A stretch of DNA of 64,000 nt from Aneurinibacillus tyrosinisolvens (GCF_001015055.1 NZ_BBWZ01000010.1:90814-154813); one strand, 5' to 3'; counted from the first letter of the stretch, positions 26,636-34,513 are shown. A program made the numbers and translations. Notes: a model not told the origin generated them from the sequence alone.

Positions 26636-28213
26636 ATGCTGAAATTACAGGAGAGTTCACTTGATAAAGCTTTAATCCATATTGAGAAATTTGGAGACAC
26701 AGATATATTCCCAGTGCCTTTTGAATTTCAGGCTATTCGTCAATTTTGGGAAACTGATATCAGACCTTTTATAAGAGAAATAAACATGTTGGAGTGGGAA
26801 CTTAGGTCTTTTCGTAGAATGCTGACACCCAAACATAAATATGGATTTAGGATTTCAACTCAATTAGATCCAATTGACTCAATCATTTTTACTGCTTTAG
26901 TCTATGAAGTAGGAGCTGATTTGGAAAGAGCAAGAATGGACATGACTAAGAATATATCCTTTTCAAGTAGATTTGCCCCTGATGATAGCAGTGGACGATT
27001 GTATGATCCTGATTATAATTGGAAAGCTTTTCAGGATTATTGTGAGCATTTGGCAAATAGTGAGGAGTATGAATATGTCCTTGTCGCTGATATTGCAGAC
27101 TTTTTCCCTCGAATTTATTCCCATCCATTGGAACAAGCTTTGGCAAGTGCTACAACGAAAGTGAGTCATGTTAAGTCCATTAGAAGGTGTTTAGGCCAAC
27201 TAAACGGCAGTGTTTCGTATGGGATCCCAGTTGGTCAGTCTGGAGCTCGCCTTTTAGCTGAGCTAGTGCTTGATGATGTTGATAGAGGTCTCTATGCGGA
27301 GGGAATAAAGCATTGTAGATTCGTTGATGATTTTAGAATTTTTTGCAAAAGTGAAAGGGAAGCATTACAAGCTTTAACCATATTAGCAAATTTACTGTTC
27401 GAAAATCATGGATTAACTCTTCAACAGCATAAAACCAGAGTATTAAAAATGAATGATTTCAGGACGGTAGTCCTAAATACTGAAGATAAAAGAGAGTTTG
27501 AGAGCTTGCAAGAACAATTTCATGACATTATTGAAACACTTGGACTTTCTAACCCTTATGAGGAAATTGAATACTCTGATTTAGATGAAGAAACGCAGGC
27601 AGAAATTGATAGGATGAACTTAGAGGAAATCTTACAGCAGCATATTGAGGATTCTAATGAATCCAATGATATTGATATTACCCTGGTCCGTTTCATACTT
27701 AAGAGACTTACGCAAATTGGAAACCCGGTTAGTGTAGATTTACTAATTGAAAATATAGACAAGTTATATCCCGTATTTAAAGATGTGATGAAATATTTTC
27801 AGAGTGTAAATGCTAATACTCAAACAAAACATAGGATTGGTGAGCAACTTTTAGAACTTCTTAATGATTCACTTATTGGTCACTTGGATTACAATAAAAT
27901 GTGGATACTTAATACATTTACCCAGGATAACCAATGGAATAATGAGGAAAAATTTGCTGTGTTATTTAACGAACCCTATGATGAATATTCACAAAGAAAG
28001 CTAATCTTAGCTTTAGGTAGATCTCGTCAAGCCTTTTGGTTTCGAAGTAAGAGAAGGTCTATATCACAAATGAATCCATGGATGAGAAGAGCTTTTCTAG
28101 CTGCAGCAAGTTGTTTACCTGGAGACCAGGCTGAACACTGGTACAGATCTCTACCAGGACTTGATTCCTTAGACAAAGTAGTTACAAAGTGGGCATTGCA
28201 AAACAGGTTTTAA
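26636..28213 (+). CDS. Stand-alone reverse transcriptase, Abi/DRT (defence) type
   Basis: 525 residues from ATG 26636, placed five bases after GGGGGAAGG; a TTG at 26621 is less likely. The polymerase domain is intact: motif A VADIADFFPRIY with Asp152, motif B YGIPVGQSGARLLAEL (from Gly196), and motif C CRFVDDFRIF with Asp231-Asp232 (FVDD, a variant of YxDD). No maturase, HNH endonuclease or intron structure is present, so it is not a group II intron protein. Motif B and the extra N-terminal 100 residues are typical of Abi-like and unknown-group (UG) reverse transcriptases that defend against phages. The C-terminal 240 residues are acidic then alpha-helical, ending FLAAASCLPGDQAEHWYRSL, as in several such RTs. 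Exact class not assignable by eye. AT-rich codon use suggests acquisition. Confidence 0.85.
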   Translation: MLKLQESSLDKALIHIEKFGDTDIFPVPFEFQAIRQFWETDIRPFIREINMLEWELRSFRRMLTPKHKYGFRISTQLDPIDSIIFTALVYEVGADLERARMDMTKNISFSSRFAPDDSSGRLYDPDYNWKAFQDYCEHLANSEEYEYVLVADIADFFPRIYSHPLEQALASATTKVSHVKSIRRCLGQLNGSVSYGIPVGQSGARLLAELVLDDVDRGLYAEGIKHCRFVDDFRIFCKSEREALQALTILANLLFENHGLTLQQHKTRVLKMNDFRTVVLNTEDKREFESLQEQFHDIIETLGLSNPYEEIEYSDLDEETQAEIDRMNLEEILQQHIEDSNESNDIDITLVRFILKRLTQIGNPVSVDLLIENIDKLYPVFKDVMKYFQSVNANTQTKHRIGEQLLELLNDSLIGHLDYNKMWILNTFTQDNQWNNEEKFAVLFNEPYDEYSQRKLILALGRSRQAFWFRSKRRSISQMNPWMRRAFLAAASCLPGDQAEHWYRSLPGLDSLDKVVTKWALQNRF

Positions 28214-28280
28214 TATTAATGGATAAAATTTGATTAATAGGTTATATCTAGTTAATTACACATAAAAATTATTATATATT

Positions 28281-28561
28281 ATAGGGAAACGTACAAAATT
28301 AGTATATAATTTATCTAATCTTTCCGATAATGGAATATTACCACCAATTCTAGACGGTATAGCTGACATTATACGGAACTTAGGAAATACTGCGGCTCAT
28401 CCTGAAGATACTGAGTTCTCAAATGAAATGGTATCGTCAATGATGGAGTTTACACAGACGCTCTAGATTATGTTTATAATATACCTAAAAATTTGGCAAA
28501 GGTTCAGGAAACAATTCGAATAAAAACAGATACTACTGCTGTAATTAGTGCTAATGAATAA
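28281..28561 (+). pseudogene. DUF4145 domain remnant
   Basis: Frame 28281-28465 encodes NLSDNGILPPILDGIADIIR, NLGNTAAHPEDTEFS and MMEFTQTL then TAG; a shifted frame continues from 28466 with YVYNIPKNLAKVQETIRIK to TAA at 28561. The combination matches the C-terminal half of DUF4145 (I.R.LGN.gAHp.d pattern), a helical domain often found with restriction and other defence genes. The N-terminal half is absent and one indel splits the rest. It starts 70 bases after the reverse transcriptase stop. Confidence 0.65.
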
Positions 28562-28619
28562 ATTGCTGGGCTATAAGTTATTACTTTTATAAACGATATA
28601 AATAACTGGTTGTTATTTG

Positions 28620-28646
28620 CGCCCCTCTCCGGAGTGGCTTTTTTGT
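28620..28646 (+). terminator. Intrinsic terminator
   Basis: GCCCCTC pairs with GAGTGGC across TCCG, followed by T6. It follows the RT/DUF4145-remnant unit. Confidence 0.7.
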
Positions 28647-28842
28647 TTATAAAAATACAGGTAAGAAAACAAATGTATTTTTGTTACCGTTTTTTATTTG
28701 TTCATACTATCAGTTATCTTCAGTTTTAAGAGTATCAAATAGTAATAATTTACTCGTTTCAGCTTGCTTAGTTGGTGGTATAGGACAATGTACAGGGAAT
28801 TTGAAATGTGTGAAAAAAAGACTATTTAAGGGGATAGAAGGA

Positions 28843-29082
28843 ATGACCAACAAACAGGCTGTGTCTTACACCATCCTCGCTTTGAATAAATTAGGTTACG
28901 ATTTAGGAGACATTAGGAAAATACGTAGAGAAATGGAAAATCAAATTGATTTATACAGTGAAAATGAAGCGGAGTGGAAAGCGGTTCATTTGATAAGTGA
29001 ATTGATTGAAAACCACTTAAAAGATATTAAATTGGAACCTCGAAACTGGAAAGAATTTATCGAAAGAGACACCGTCATTTAG
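28843..29082 (+). CDS. Small hypothetical protein
   Basis: 79 residues from ATG 28843 behind GGGGATAGAAGGA. It is charged and helical (DLGDIRKIRREMENQIDLYSE, then WKAVHLISELIENHLKDIKLE). The upstream in-frame extension to 28681 is hydrophobic, lacks a ribosome binding site and is probably not translated. A terminator overlaps its last codons. No family recognised. Confidence 0.6.
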   Translation: MTNKQAVSYTILALNKLGYDLGDIRKIRREMENQIDLYSENEAEWKAVHLISELIENHLKDIKLEPRNWKEFIERDTVI

Positions 29083-29096
29083 GTGTCTTTTTTTAT
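29069..29096 (+). terminator. Intrinsic terminator overlapping a stop codon
   Basis: GACACC pairs with GGTGTC, followed by T7; the left arm encodes the last residues of the preceding gene. Confidence 0.8.
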
Positions 29097-29104
29097 ATTT
29101 CGTA

Positions 29105-29221
29105 CTACTCTTGTTTACCTTCTTTCCTTTTCTCCTTTAAACCTAACCAAACTAAAATCGTAATGCCTGCCCAAGCACCTCCAACCATTACATATAATAT
29201 TGTATCAATCAAATTTTCCAA
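29105..29221 (-). CDS. Very small membrane protein
   Basis: 38 residues, start TTG 29221 (AAGGAAG lies 11 bases upstream). One hydrophobic helix (ILYVMVGGAWAGITILVWLG) then a basic tail (LKEKRKEGKQE), a single-pass topology with cytoplasmic C-terminus. Convergent with the gene at 28843. Unknown function; may be a holin-like or toxin-like peptide, but nothing proves that. Confidence 0.45.
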   Translation of the reverse strand: MENLIDTILYVMVGGAWAGITILVWLGLKEKRKEGKQE

Positions 29222-29296
29222 GGGCTAAATTCACTTCCTTAATCTAAGACGTAAAAACTTTCCTTTAGTATGTCCAGTTATAATGGTTGTATATTC

Positions 29297-29324
29297 TATA
29301 CAAAGTCAATGTCCGATAACATAT
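29297..29324. repeat. 28-base direct repeat, copy 1
   Basis: Begins TATACAAAGTCAATGTCCGA and ends TAACATAT. A second copy at 29817-29844 differs at only two positions. The two flank the zinc-ribbon gene 29359-29592. TGTCCGATAACATA resembles a resolvase half-site. Confidence 0.7.
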
Positions 29325-29358
29325 TTGAGAGTACAAGGACAAGTAAAAAACCACCTAT

Positions 29359-29592
29359 TTAATAGGTGGCTATCTCATAAGCATATGTGAATTTGTTATT
29401 ACTTCCGCAATGAGAACATTTGGAAGTTACCTCGTACTTATTTTCCGAAGCAAGAGTAAACCTTGCAAAGGCTAAGTTGTCATTCGTTCGAATTAGTTTG
29501 TGCATATCCTCATCAATGTCGTTATCACGATTGCCTGTCCAGTCGAATTTTTCCCCACAGTTGATGCAAGTGTTAGTGCCAAATATCTGCAT
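29359..29592 (-). CDS. Zinc-ribbon hypothetical protein
   Basis: 77 residues. Two CxxC knuckles, CINCGEKFDW near residue 9 and CSHCGSNNKF near residue 59, are separated by an acidic linker (RDNDIDEDMHKLIRTNDN). AGAAAGGGA lies before the ATG. The stop codon overlaps a perfect CCACCTATT/AATAGGTGG hairpin followed on the minus strand by a T-run, a built-in terminator. A palindrome TGTCCG..CGGACA sits just upstream (29607-29622). Function unknown. Confidence 0.6.
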   Translation of the reverse strand: MQIFGTNTCINCGEKFDWTGNRDNDIDEDMHKLIRTNDNLAFARFTLASENKYEVTSKCSHCGSNNKFTYAYEIATY

Positions 29593-29816
29593 TCGAAGTC
29601 CCTTTCTGTCCGTTAGCGGACAAGAAACAGGTCTGTTTCGCTATCGAAAGAATAGGTAGCCCTAATTAAGCAGATATCTACTATTAAGTTAGAGAAAGAG
29701 AGTGTCTCTCTTCTTTACTTTGGAACGTTATTTTATTATAACACGATAAATCCCTTTTCATAGCAAGCCAGCAATCAATTATCAGAAAAAATGTAATTAT
29801 CAAACGTTATATATTT

Positions 29817-29844
29817 TATACAAAATGAATGTCCGATAACATAT
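29817..29844. repeat. 28-base direct repeat, copy 2
   Basis: Near-identical to 29297-29324 (26 of 28 positions). Lies 175 bases before the serine recombinase gene. Confidence 0.7.
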
Positions 29845-29934
29845 CTGTCCGTAAAAGTACACTTTTATGAACGGTTCACCTCTCCCTATAAATTGCTAGA
29901 TTTTAACGTTTGTAAACATGTAAAATTAATTTAT

Positions 29935-29976
29935 GAACGTTCTTGGTTTTCTATATACTTTTGCGAACGTTTTTGG
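29935..29976 (+). promoter_or_regulatory. Tandem GAACGTTYTTGG motifs before the recombinase gene
   Basis: GAACGTTCTTGG (29935-29946) and GAACGTTTTTGG (29965-29976) are spaced exactly 30 bases; related AACG motifs occur at 29869-29878 and 29905-29910. The second copy ends two bases before a TATAAT box (29978-29983). They could be recombinase binding sub-sites that also autoregulate the gene. Confidence 0.5.
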
Positions 29977-30018
29977 CTATAATAAAGATAAAGAAGCGAC
30001 AAATAGAGGGAGAAGTGC

Positions 30019-30639
30019 ATGGAAAGCAGAAAATTCGGATACATACGGGTAAGCAGCAAGGATCAAAATGAAGGCAGGCAACTGGAAGCGATGAAAGAAG
30101 CGGGGATTCATGAACGGGATTTTTTCATCGACAAACAGAGTGGAAAGGATTTTCAAAGGGAACAGTATCAACTTCTGAAACGAATGATGCGTCCAGGTGA
30201 TATCTTGTATATCCATTCACTCGATCGCTTTGGAAGGAATAAAGAGGAAATCCTGCAGGAGTGGAACGATATCACGAAAAGCATAAAGGCAGATATTGTT
30301 GTTTTGGATATGCCGCTGCTTGATACGACCCAGTTTAAAGACAGTTTAGGGACATTTATTGCGGACCTGGTACTGCAGATTCTTTCTTGGATGGCGCAGG
30401 AAGAGAGGGAACGGATTCGCAAAAGGCAGCGTGAGGGTATCGATGTAGCTTTGGATAACGGAGTGAAATTTGGTAGGCCCAACGCAAAACTAACAAAGGA
30501 ATTTATAGAAGCCTATGCCCAGTGGAAAGCTGGAGAGATAACGGCAGTGGCTGCCATGCAGCAAGCTGGCGTGAAAAAGACCACGTTCTATAAACTTGTG
30601 AAGGAATACGAAAAAGAAAAAGCAGCCGGTCAATCATGA
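30019..30639 (+). CDS. Serine recombinase (resolvase/invertase family)
   Basis: 206 residues. Catalytic domain starts KFGYIRVSSKDQNEGRQLEA with the nucleophile Ser12, then DKQSGKDFQREQYQLLKRMM, LYIHSLDRFGRN (catalytic Arg region) and MAQEERERIRKRQREGID. The C-terminal helix-turn-helix is GEITAVAAMQQAGVKKTTFYKLV. Size and layout match Tn3-type resolvases and Hin/Pin-type invertases, not large serine integrases. No transposase accompanies it, so it is either a remnant of a transposon or plasmid resolution system, or acts on the neighbouring repeats. Confidence 0.92.
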   Translation: MESRKFGYIRVSSKDQNEGRQLEAMKEAGIHERDFFIDKQSGKDFQREQYQLLKRMMRPGDILYIHSLDRFGRNKEEILQEWNDITKSIKADIVVLDMPLLDTTQFKDSLGTFIADLVLQILSWMAQEERERIRKRQREGIDVALDNGVKFGRPNAKLTKEFIEAYAQWKAGEITAVAAMQQAGVKKTTFYKLVKEYEKEKAAGQS

Positions 30640-30651
30640 TGGGCTGCTTTG
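30619..30651 (+). terminator. Terminator-like hairpin at the recombinase 3' end
   Basis: AAAGCAGCC and GGGCTGCTTT pair across the stop codon. Confidence 0.65.
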
Positions 30652-30992
30652 TTGTCTCTGATAACTTAGGTTGTAGAAAAGCGATATAGGATAGGTAATA
30701 AAGGTGCGGTTTTATTGAACTATTGGGCAGAATAGTTTAACAAATTAATACATGTAAAGAGGGTACTTGGAAGCCGTATTTTACCGTTGTCTATAAAATG
30801 TACCAATAAGCTCTACCCTATTGGTACTGTATAAAATTATCGATGGTTTTAAAGAACCAATAGGAATTATCAGCCTGATATTTCCTACAAACAGGACAAA
30901 GATACATTTTATTATAATTGGGATAAGTGTTTATACATCAATAATACTCCCTGCATATATTGTGTAAGCAAATAAAAAGGGGGTGATGATTT
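30652..30992. other. Intergenic region with one repeat copy and one hairpin
   Basis: A dispersed repeat copy with ACTATTGGGCAGAATAGT lies at 30718-30735. A perfect hairpin GTACCAATA (30800-30808) and TATTGGTAC (30819-30827) with a 10-base loop follows. No coding sequence is visible. Confidence 0.5.
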
Positions 30993-31214
30993 ATGGTCAG
31001 TGCAGTACAACTTGTACCGGGTCAGACCCGTAGGTTTACACGTGGTACTCCAACAGGGAGCCGCATCAGAATTAACCTCGCACGTGGCGAAGCTTTGGTG
31101 ATTAACAGGGGCCCAAACAATACAATTTTCGTTAAGTGTGGACGAGTCCGAGTTAATTCAACTCGTATTGTTAACCTCCGTGTAGGTCAGACTGTGGTTG
31201 TGCATTGTAGGTAA
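30993..31214 (+). CDS. Small basic beta-rich hypothetical protein
   Basis: 73 residues behind AAAAAGGGGGTGATGATTT. Composed of short beta-like strands rich in Arg, Val, Thr and Gly (VQLVPGQTRRFTRGTPTGSR, ALVINRGPNNTIFVKCGRVR, VNLRVGQTVVVHC). No signal peptide. I do not recognise the family; the pattern could suit a nucleic-acid-binding or structural (spore-associated) protein. Confidence 0.6.
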   Translation: MVSAVQLVPGQTRRFTRGTPTGSRIRINLARGEALVINRGPNNTIFVKCGRVRVNSTRIVNLRVGQTVVVHCR

Positions 31215-31279
31215 TATTTATCGCACGAATATCCGTCCCCACATTTCCTCACTCACCCACCTTTTCACAGCATAAAAAA

Positions 31280-31297
31280 GGCACCCGTAAGGGTGCC
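31280..31297 (-). terminator. Hairpin, possible terminator
   Basis: GGCACCC and GGGTGCC around GTAA, with A6 on its left side on the plus strand, so the T-run faces the minus strand. Which transcript it ends is unclear. Confidence 0.45.
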
Positions 31298-31487
31298 TCA
31301 CTTATTAGGAAAGGAGAGGCTCTACATTCCGAAATCCTCAGATGCACGGTTAATCAAAAAATGGACAAATTACCTCTCGATTAAAGGACATACACAAAAT
31401 AGAAAAAAAGAACATAAAGTAGAAAATCACGTTTTATTCAAACGTTTCCCTTCTTGGTATTACGTCGGGTGTTATATGAAAGGATGA
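31293..31487 (+). CDS. Possible small basic hypothetical protein
   Basis: 64 codons, very basic (SSDARLIKKWTNYLSIKGHT, then QNRKKEHKVENHVLFKRFPS). No clear start with a matching ribosome binding site; AAAGGAGAGG lies inside the frame. A clean terminator right at its stop supports transcription. Uncertain. Confidence 0.35.
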   Translation: MPHLLGKERLYIPKSSDARLIKKWTNYLSIKGHTQNRKKEHKVENHVLFKRFPSWYYVGCYMKG

Positions 31488-31511
31488 ACCATAGATTCAT
31501 CCTCTTTTTTA
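31479..31511 (+). terminator. Intrinsic terminator
   Basis: GGATGAA pairs with TTCATCC, followed by a T-rich run. Confidence 0.7.
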
Positions 31512-31524
31512 TTTTGTAAACGAG

Positions 31525-31615
31525 TTACTTCACTAACGGGAATCGTTAGCACAATACGGCTGTTACGGCAGTCGTTTTTTATTTGTTCAACTATCGGGCA
31601 GGTTTCTTGAATAAT
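31525..31615. repeat. Dispersed hairpin repeat, composite copy
   Basis: CTAACGGGAATCGTTAG (perfect 6-bp arms), then ACGGCTGTTACGGCAGTCGT followed by T5, then CAACTATCGGGCAGGTTTCTTG. The region 31488-31765 holds otherwise no gene. Confidence 0.75.
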
Positions 31616-31765
31616 GTGGAGAAGCAAATAAAAGTAGGTAATTCCTAGTTTTTATCTATCTTAGCAAGTTCATCTCGGTTTGCCATTAAAGGAGTTTGCT
31701 CCATCCATGATTAATCAGATAAAGAGCCTTGTGATTCTCATTCTTTTCACAAAGCTCTTTAATAT

Positions 31766-32029
31766 TTAGTAAGGAGTAGGAATTGGTGGGCATGAAACTT
31801 GGTCAATATATCTTGGATCAAACCCATAGAACGTCCAGAAACGCCCGTTCCATCTATAACCTGTAACTGCGCCATACTGTACGCTTGTAGGATAAAACCA
31901 AAAACTCCTCCCATTTTTGAGCCATACATAAGTGTATCGATACATACAGTCAACGATATAGGAATTATAGGGTTTTTGTGGAATGTAGTGAGGGGGCGGA
32001 GAAGTAGGAGGTCCATATTGTTGTCTCAT
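31766..32029 (-). CDS. Small Tyr/Pro-rich hypothetical protein
   Basis: 87 residues behind AAAGGAGTGAAATCAT. The N-terminus is Pro/Tyr-rich (YGPPTSPPPHYIPQKPY); the rest has a repeated aromatic pattern (CMYRYTYVWLKNGRSFWFYP, GYRWNGRFWTFYGFDPRYID). Proteins with this YxWLxxGxxFWFYP..GxRWxGxxW pattern recur in Bacillus-type genomes without known function. A longer frame on the same strand (31759-32016) is a shadow and has no such pattern. Confidence 0.65.
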   Translation of the reverse strand: MRQQYGPPTSPPPHYIPQKPYNSYIVDCMYRYTYVWLKNGRSFWFYPTSVQYGAVTGYRWNGRFWTFYGFDPRYIDQVSCPPIPTPY

Positions 32030-32083
32030 ATGATTTCACTCCTTTTCAATGTGGTCTGTAACATTGTATGAAGGAATGAATTA

Positions 32084-32116
32084 GACGGATAAGGCGGATA
32101 AGGCGGATAAATTAGT
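32084..32116. repeat. Short tandem repeat
   Basis: Three near-identical units of GGATAAGGC (the last one GGATAAATT) in the gap between two minus-strand genes. Confidence 0.6.
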
Positions 32117-32145
32117 AGCAGGAATTTTATCTCATCTCAGAAATA

Positions 32146-32961
32146 TTAGTAAAGGCTAACTAACTTCGTACCAAGTATGGCAACGGTCAGTCTTGATGAT
32201 ACAAACCCCGTACCGTCCCATATTAAAAGATTTTCGACATACCCTAGTGTATCCGAATTAGAAGTACCAATAATACGTTGCAAGGCAAGTAAATCGTAAC
32301 TCATTCTTTTTTCGTTTGTTACAATAGGAAATAATGCACTTAGAGCAAGGACCTCGCCCTTGATTGGTTGTTTTAGTTTACCATTCTCAGAGTAATACTG
32401 TGAAACATAATCATAGCCTTTGTAACTAATATCGATGGTGAAAAGCACGTCAAGTGGAGCATTTGCTACACTCACTTTATAAAAGTCCTGATAATTCACA
32501 ATGAATTTATACTCTTTATTGTATCTTTCAACATCAAACATTTGGCGCAGAATGTTATTCTTGAAGGAATAGATATAAAATATACCATATCCACCGCTTC
32601 CTCCCGAATCAATACTTACTAAAATGTCTTGTACGTTATCCTTAGAAAAATCTCCAAGGAATAGCCTAGCATTGTATCCCGCATTATTTTGGAGGTTTAC
32701 CGTCGTACTTTGGTTAGAATGTCCATCTTGAATAACAAGTGTAATGTTATCTGCAAAGATTCCTGTTCCTTCGGGTTTATTTCCGTATAAATACACGTTA
32801 TCTATGATTCCGTCCCCATTTACGTCCCCTCGCTTCATATCAAGCAAGGCAATGCTTCTCGAATGAGCGTTGTTTTGATTCATATGCCCATGAGTTTGTC
32901 TATACAAATGAAACATCCCCTGTCTGTAATTAAAAATCTGTGTATACATTATGTAGGTCAA
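32146..32961 (-). CDS. VCBS/FG-GAP-like repeat protein
   Basis: 271 residues, though the true start may be one of the later Met codons. An EF-hand-like calcium loop opens the conserved part (GDVNGDGIIDNVYLYG), followed by a FLGDFSKDNVQDILVSIDSG repeat of FG-GAP type and SGGYGIFYIYSF. The C-terminal part (GYVENLLIWDGTGFV) is shared by a conserved Bacillales family annotated as VCBS-repeat proteins, found at the cell surface or spore. No signal peptide is visible in this frame. Function unknown. Confidence 0.7.
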   Translation of the reverse strand: MTYIMYTQIFNYRQGMFHLYRQTHGHMNQNNAHSRSIALLDMKRGDVNGDGIIDNVYLYGNKPEGTGIFADNITLVIQDGHSNQSTTVNLQNNAGYNARLFLGDFSKDNVQDILVSIDSGGSGGYGIFYIYSFKNNILRQMFDVERYNKEYKFIVNYQDFYKVSVANAPLDVLFTIDISYKGYDYVSQYYSENGKLKQPIKGEVLALSALFPIVTNEKRMSYDLLALQRIIGTSNSDTLGYVENLLIWDGTGFVSSRLTVAILGTKLVSLY

Positions 32962-33030
32962 TAACTATACGATTGTGTTAATGCCTATGAAGAACATGAA
33001 GATTCCTCAGTGAATATCGTTGTTTATTCC

Positions 33031-33053
33031 ACTAACGGGAGGAGAGTGAAATA
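33031..33053. repeat. Dispersed hairpin repeat, degenerate copy
   Basis: CCACTAACGGGAGGAGAGTG followed by AAATAAG; only the left arm is conserved. Confidence 0.4.
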
Positions 33054-33073
33054 AGGAGCAATAAAGAAGAAGG

Positions 33074-33868
33074 TTAAATAAGCCCTATTTTCTTTAGTCC
33101 ATAATAAATACCATCATCATCAATGTGTTTGGTTGTAAATTTGGCATAAGGCTTAACGGCATCATGTGCATTTCTCATCGCTATTCCCATTCCAACAAAA
33201 GATAACATTTCTCTATCATTTAAAGCATCACCAAATGCGACAGCCTCATCAGGGGAAATATCCAGATAGTTTAACATCGCTTCAATGCCCTTGGCTTTTG
33301 ACCCCCCATGTGAAGTAATTTCAGATGAAAGTGGATGCCAACGGATAAAATGTAAATCTGAAAACTGTTCTTCGTACATTTTTTCTCTATCCTGTGGACA
33401 ATAGAGCAAAAATTGATAGATAGGAATCTCCACTGAAGTAGGTTGAAGGTACATAGGATAGTCCAGCCTTAACCAATTCACAAATGTTTCGTGAACATGA
33501 GGATGTTCAATATGACTAACATACACACCTTCGCTTCCAAGATAAACGATTGGGTCATCATTTTGTGAAGCAAATTCAATTAATTGTTTCACTGTTGATG
33601 TTGGCAGTGGTTGGTTATAAATGATTTCGCCTTTATAGACGGCATAAGAACCAGTTAGACTTACAAAAGAATCAATTTCAAGTTCCTTAGAAATGTGACT
33701 CAATTGAGACGGTCCTCTTCCAGATGCAATCACGACTTCAATATTTGACTCTTTTAACTTTTTGATGGATTCTTTTGTACTCATTGGAATTCTTCCTTCT
33801 TTATTGACCAATGTTCCGTCAATATCAAAAAATACGATTTTATATGTATCTTTTATAGTTGTGAACAA
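33074..33868 (-). CDS. Cof-type HAD hydrolase
   Basis: 264 residues. HAD motif I is FFDIDGTLV with nucleophile Asp15 and Asp17; motif II VIASGRG; motif III Lys in GGSKAKGIEAML; motif IV AFGDALNDREML. The C2-type cap between motifs II and III makes it a Cof/YkrA-type phosphatase of sugar phosphates or nucleotide-type substrates. It lacks neighbours that would define the substrate. Preceded on its strand by AGGAGGGATTAT and, further upstream, by a repeat copy. Confidence 0.92.
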   Translation of the reverse strand: MFTTIKDTYKIVFFDIDGTLVNKEGRIPMSTKESIKKLKESNIEVVIASGRGPSQLSHISKELEIDSFVSLTGSYAVYKGEIIYNQPLPTSTVKQLIEFASQNDDPIVYLGSEGVYVSHIEHPHVHETFVNWLRLDYPMYLQPTSVEIPIYQFLLYCPQDREKMYEEQFSDLHFIRWHPLSSEITSHGGSKAKGIEAMLNYLDISPDEAVAFGDALNDREMLSFVGMGIAMRNAHDAVKPYAKFTTKHIDDDGIYYGLKKIGLI

Positions 33869-33950
33869 GGATAATCCCTCCTATTTTTAAGGATAATTTT
33901 TTAATATTATAAACTTAAATGTAATTTACCTGTTATTTATTTATTACGCT

Positions 33951-34040
33951 CCCATGTAAGAACGAAGTTTTCTTGCATCATCTGTGGTGCCGCCCCTGCG
34001 GCATGGCTGGCTAACGGGAATCGTTAGTTGGACAAACATG
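33951..34040. repeat. Dispersed hairpin repeat, long module
   Basis: CCCATGTAAGAACGAAGTTT, a GTGCCGCCCCTGCGGCA hairpin and GGCTGGCTAACGGGAATCGT, then TAGTTGGACAAACATGG. Nearly identical to 36073-36156 and similar to 21218-21300. It sits in the gap 33869-34179. Confidence 0.75.
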
Positions 34041-34179
34041 GATTTAACTATTTACGTATGATAATCTCAATTATAGAAACCATGTCGGGATATAGATATG
34101 CTTTTTATTGTTTAACCTATTTCCATAAATTGAAAGCTTCACAAAAAGCATTACCTAATAAAAAAACGAGGTGTTACTA

Positions 34180-34485
34180 ATGCTGCACTGTGCATGGTGC
34201 ATGAAAAAAATTGGAGAAGACAAACCCTGTTTTGGATTAAGTGTTAAATTTGCCAAAGGTGTAGATTTCAATGAAAAAGACGGAAAAATTATCTCACTCT
34301 ATTTAGCATCAAGAAAAACGAGCGTACCATTAATTGTTGTAGGTAATGACTCTGAAGCGAAGAAAAGTGGACAAGATGGAATATTTGCCATTTGTAGCGA
34401 GAAATGTGGAGAAAAGATGAGAAGTGCAGTAGCTAAGGAGTTAGAGTTATTCTCGGGAACTCCAGACTTCCTGGCCCTTAAATGA
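34180..34485 (+). CDS. Small cysteine-containing hypothetical protein
   Basis: 101 residues from ATG 34180 (GAGGTG seven bases upstream). Starts MLHCAWCMKK and later has ICSEKCGEKM, giving a CxxC...CxxxC zinc-binding layout. The middle is beta-like (ISLYLASRKTSVPLIVVGND). Closed by a terminator. No family recognised. Confidence 0.6.
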   Translation: MLHCAWCMKKIGEDKPCFGLSVKFAKGVDFNEKDGKIISLYLASRKTSVPLIVVGNDSEAKKSGQDGIFAICSEKCGEKMRSAVAKELELFSGTPDFLALK

Positions 34486-34488
34486 TGA

Positions 34489-34513
34489 ACCTGCGAAACT
34501 CGCGGGTTTTTAT
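34489..34513 (+). terminator. Intrinsic terminator
   Basis: ACCTGCGA pairs with TCGCGGGT, followed by T4AT. Confidence 0.75.

Noticed and set aside
26636..28213. Reverse transcriptase as a group II intron or retron protein
   Set aside because: No maturase or endonuclease domain and no recognisable intron domain V. No msr-msd-like inverted repeats directly before the gene and no retron VTG-type motif could be identified by eye.
29869..29976. GAACGTT motifs as LexA (SOS) boxes
   Set aside because: The Bacillus LexA site needs GAAC and GTTC separated by four bases; here they are fused or followed by other sequence.
31759..32016. Alternative minus-strand frame of 85 codons
   Set aside because: The frame 31766-32029 has the better ribosome binding site and a recurring aromatic pattern.
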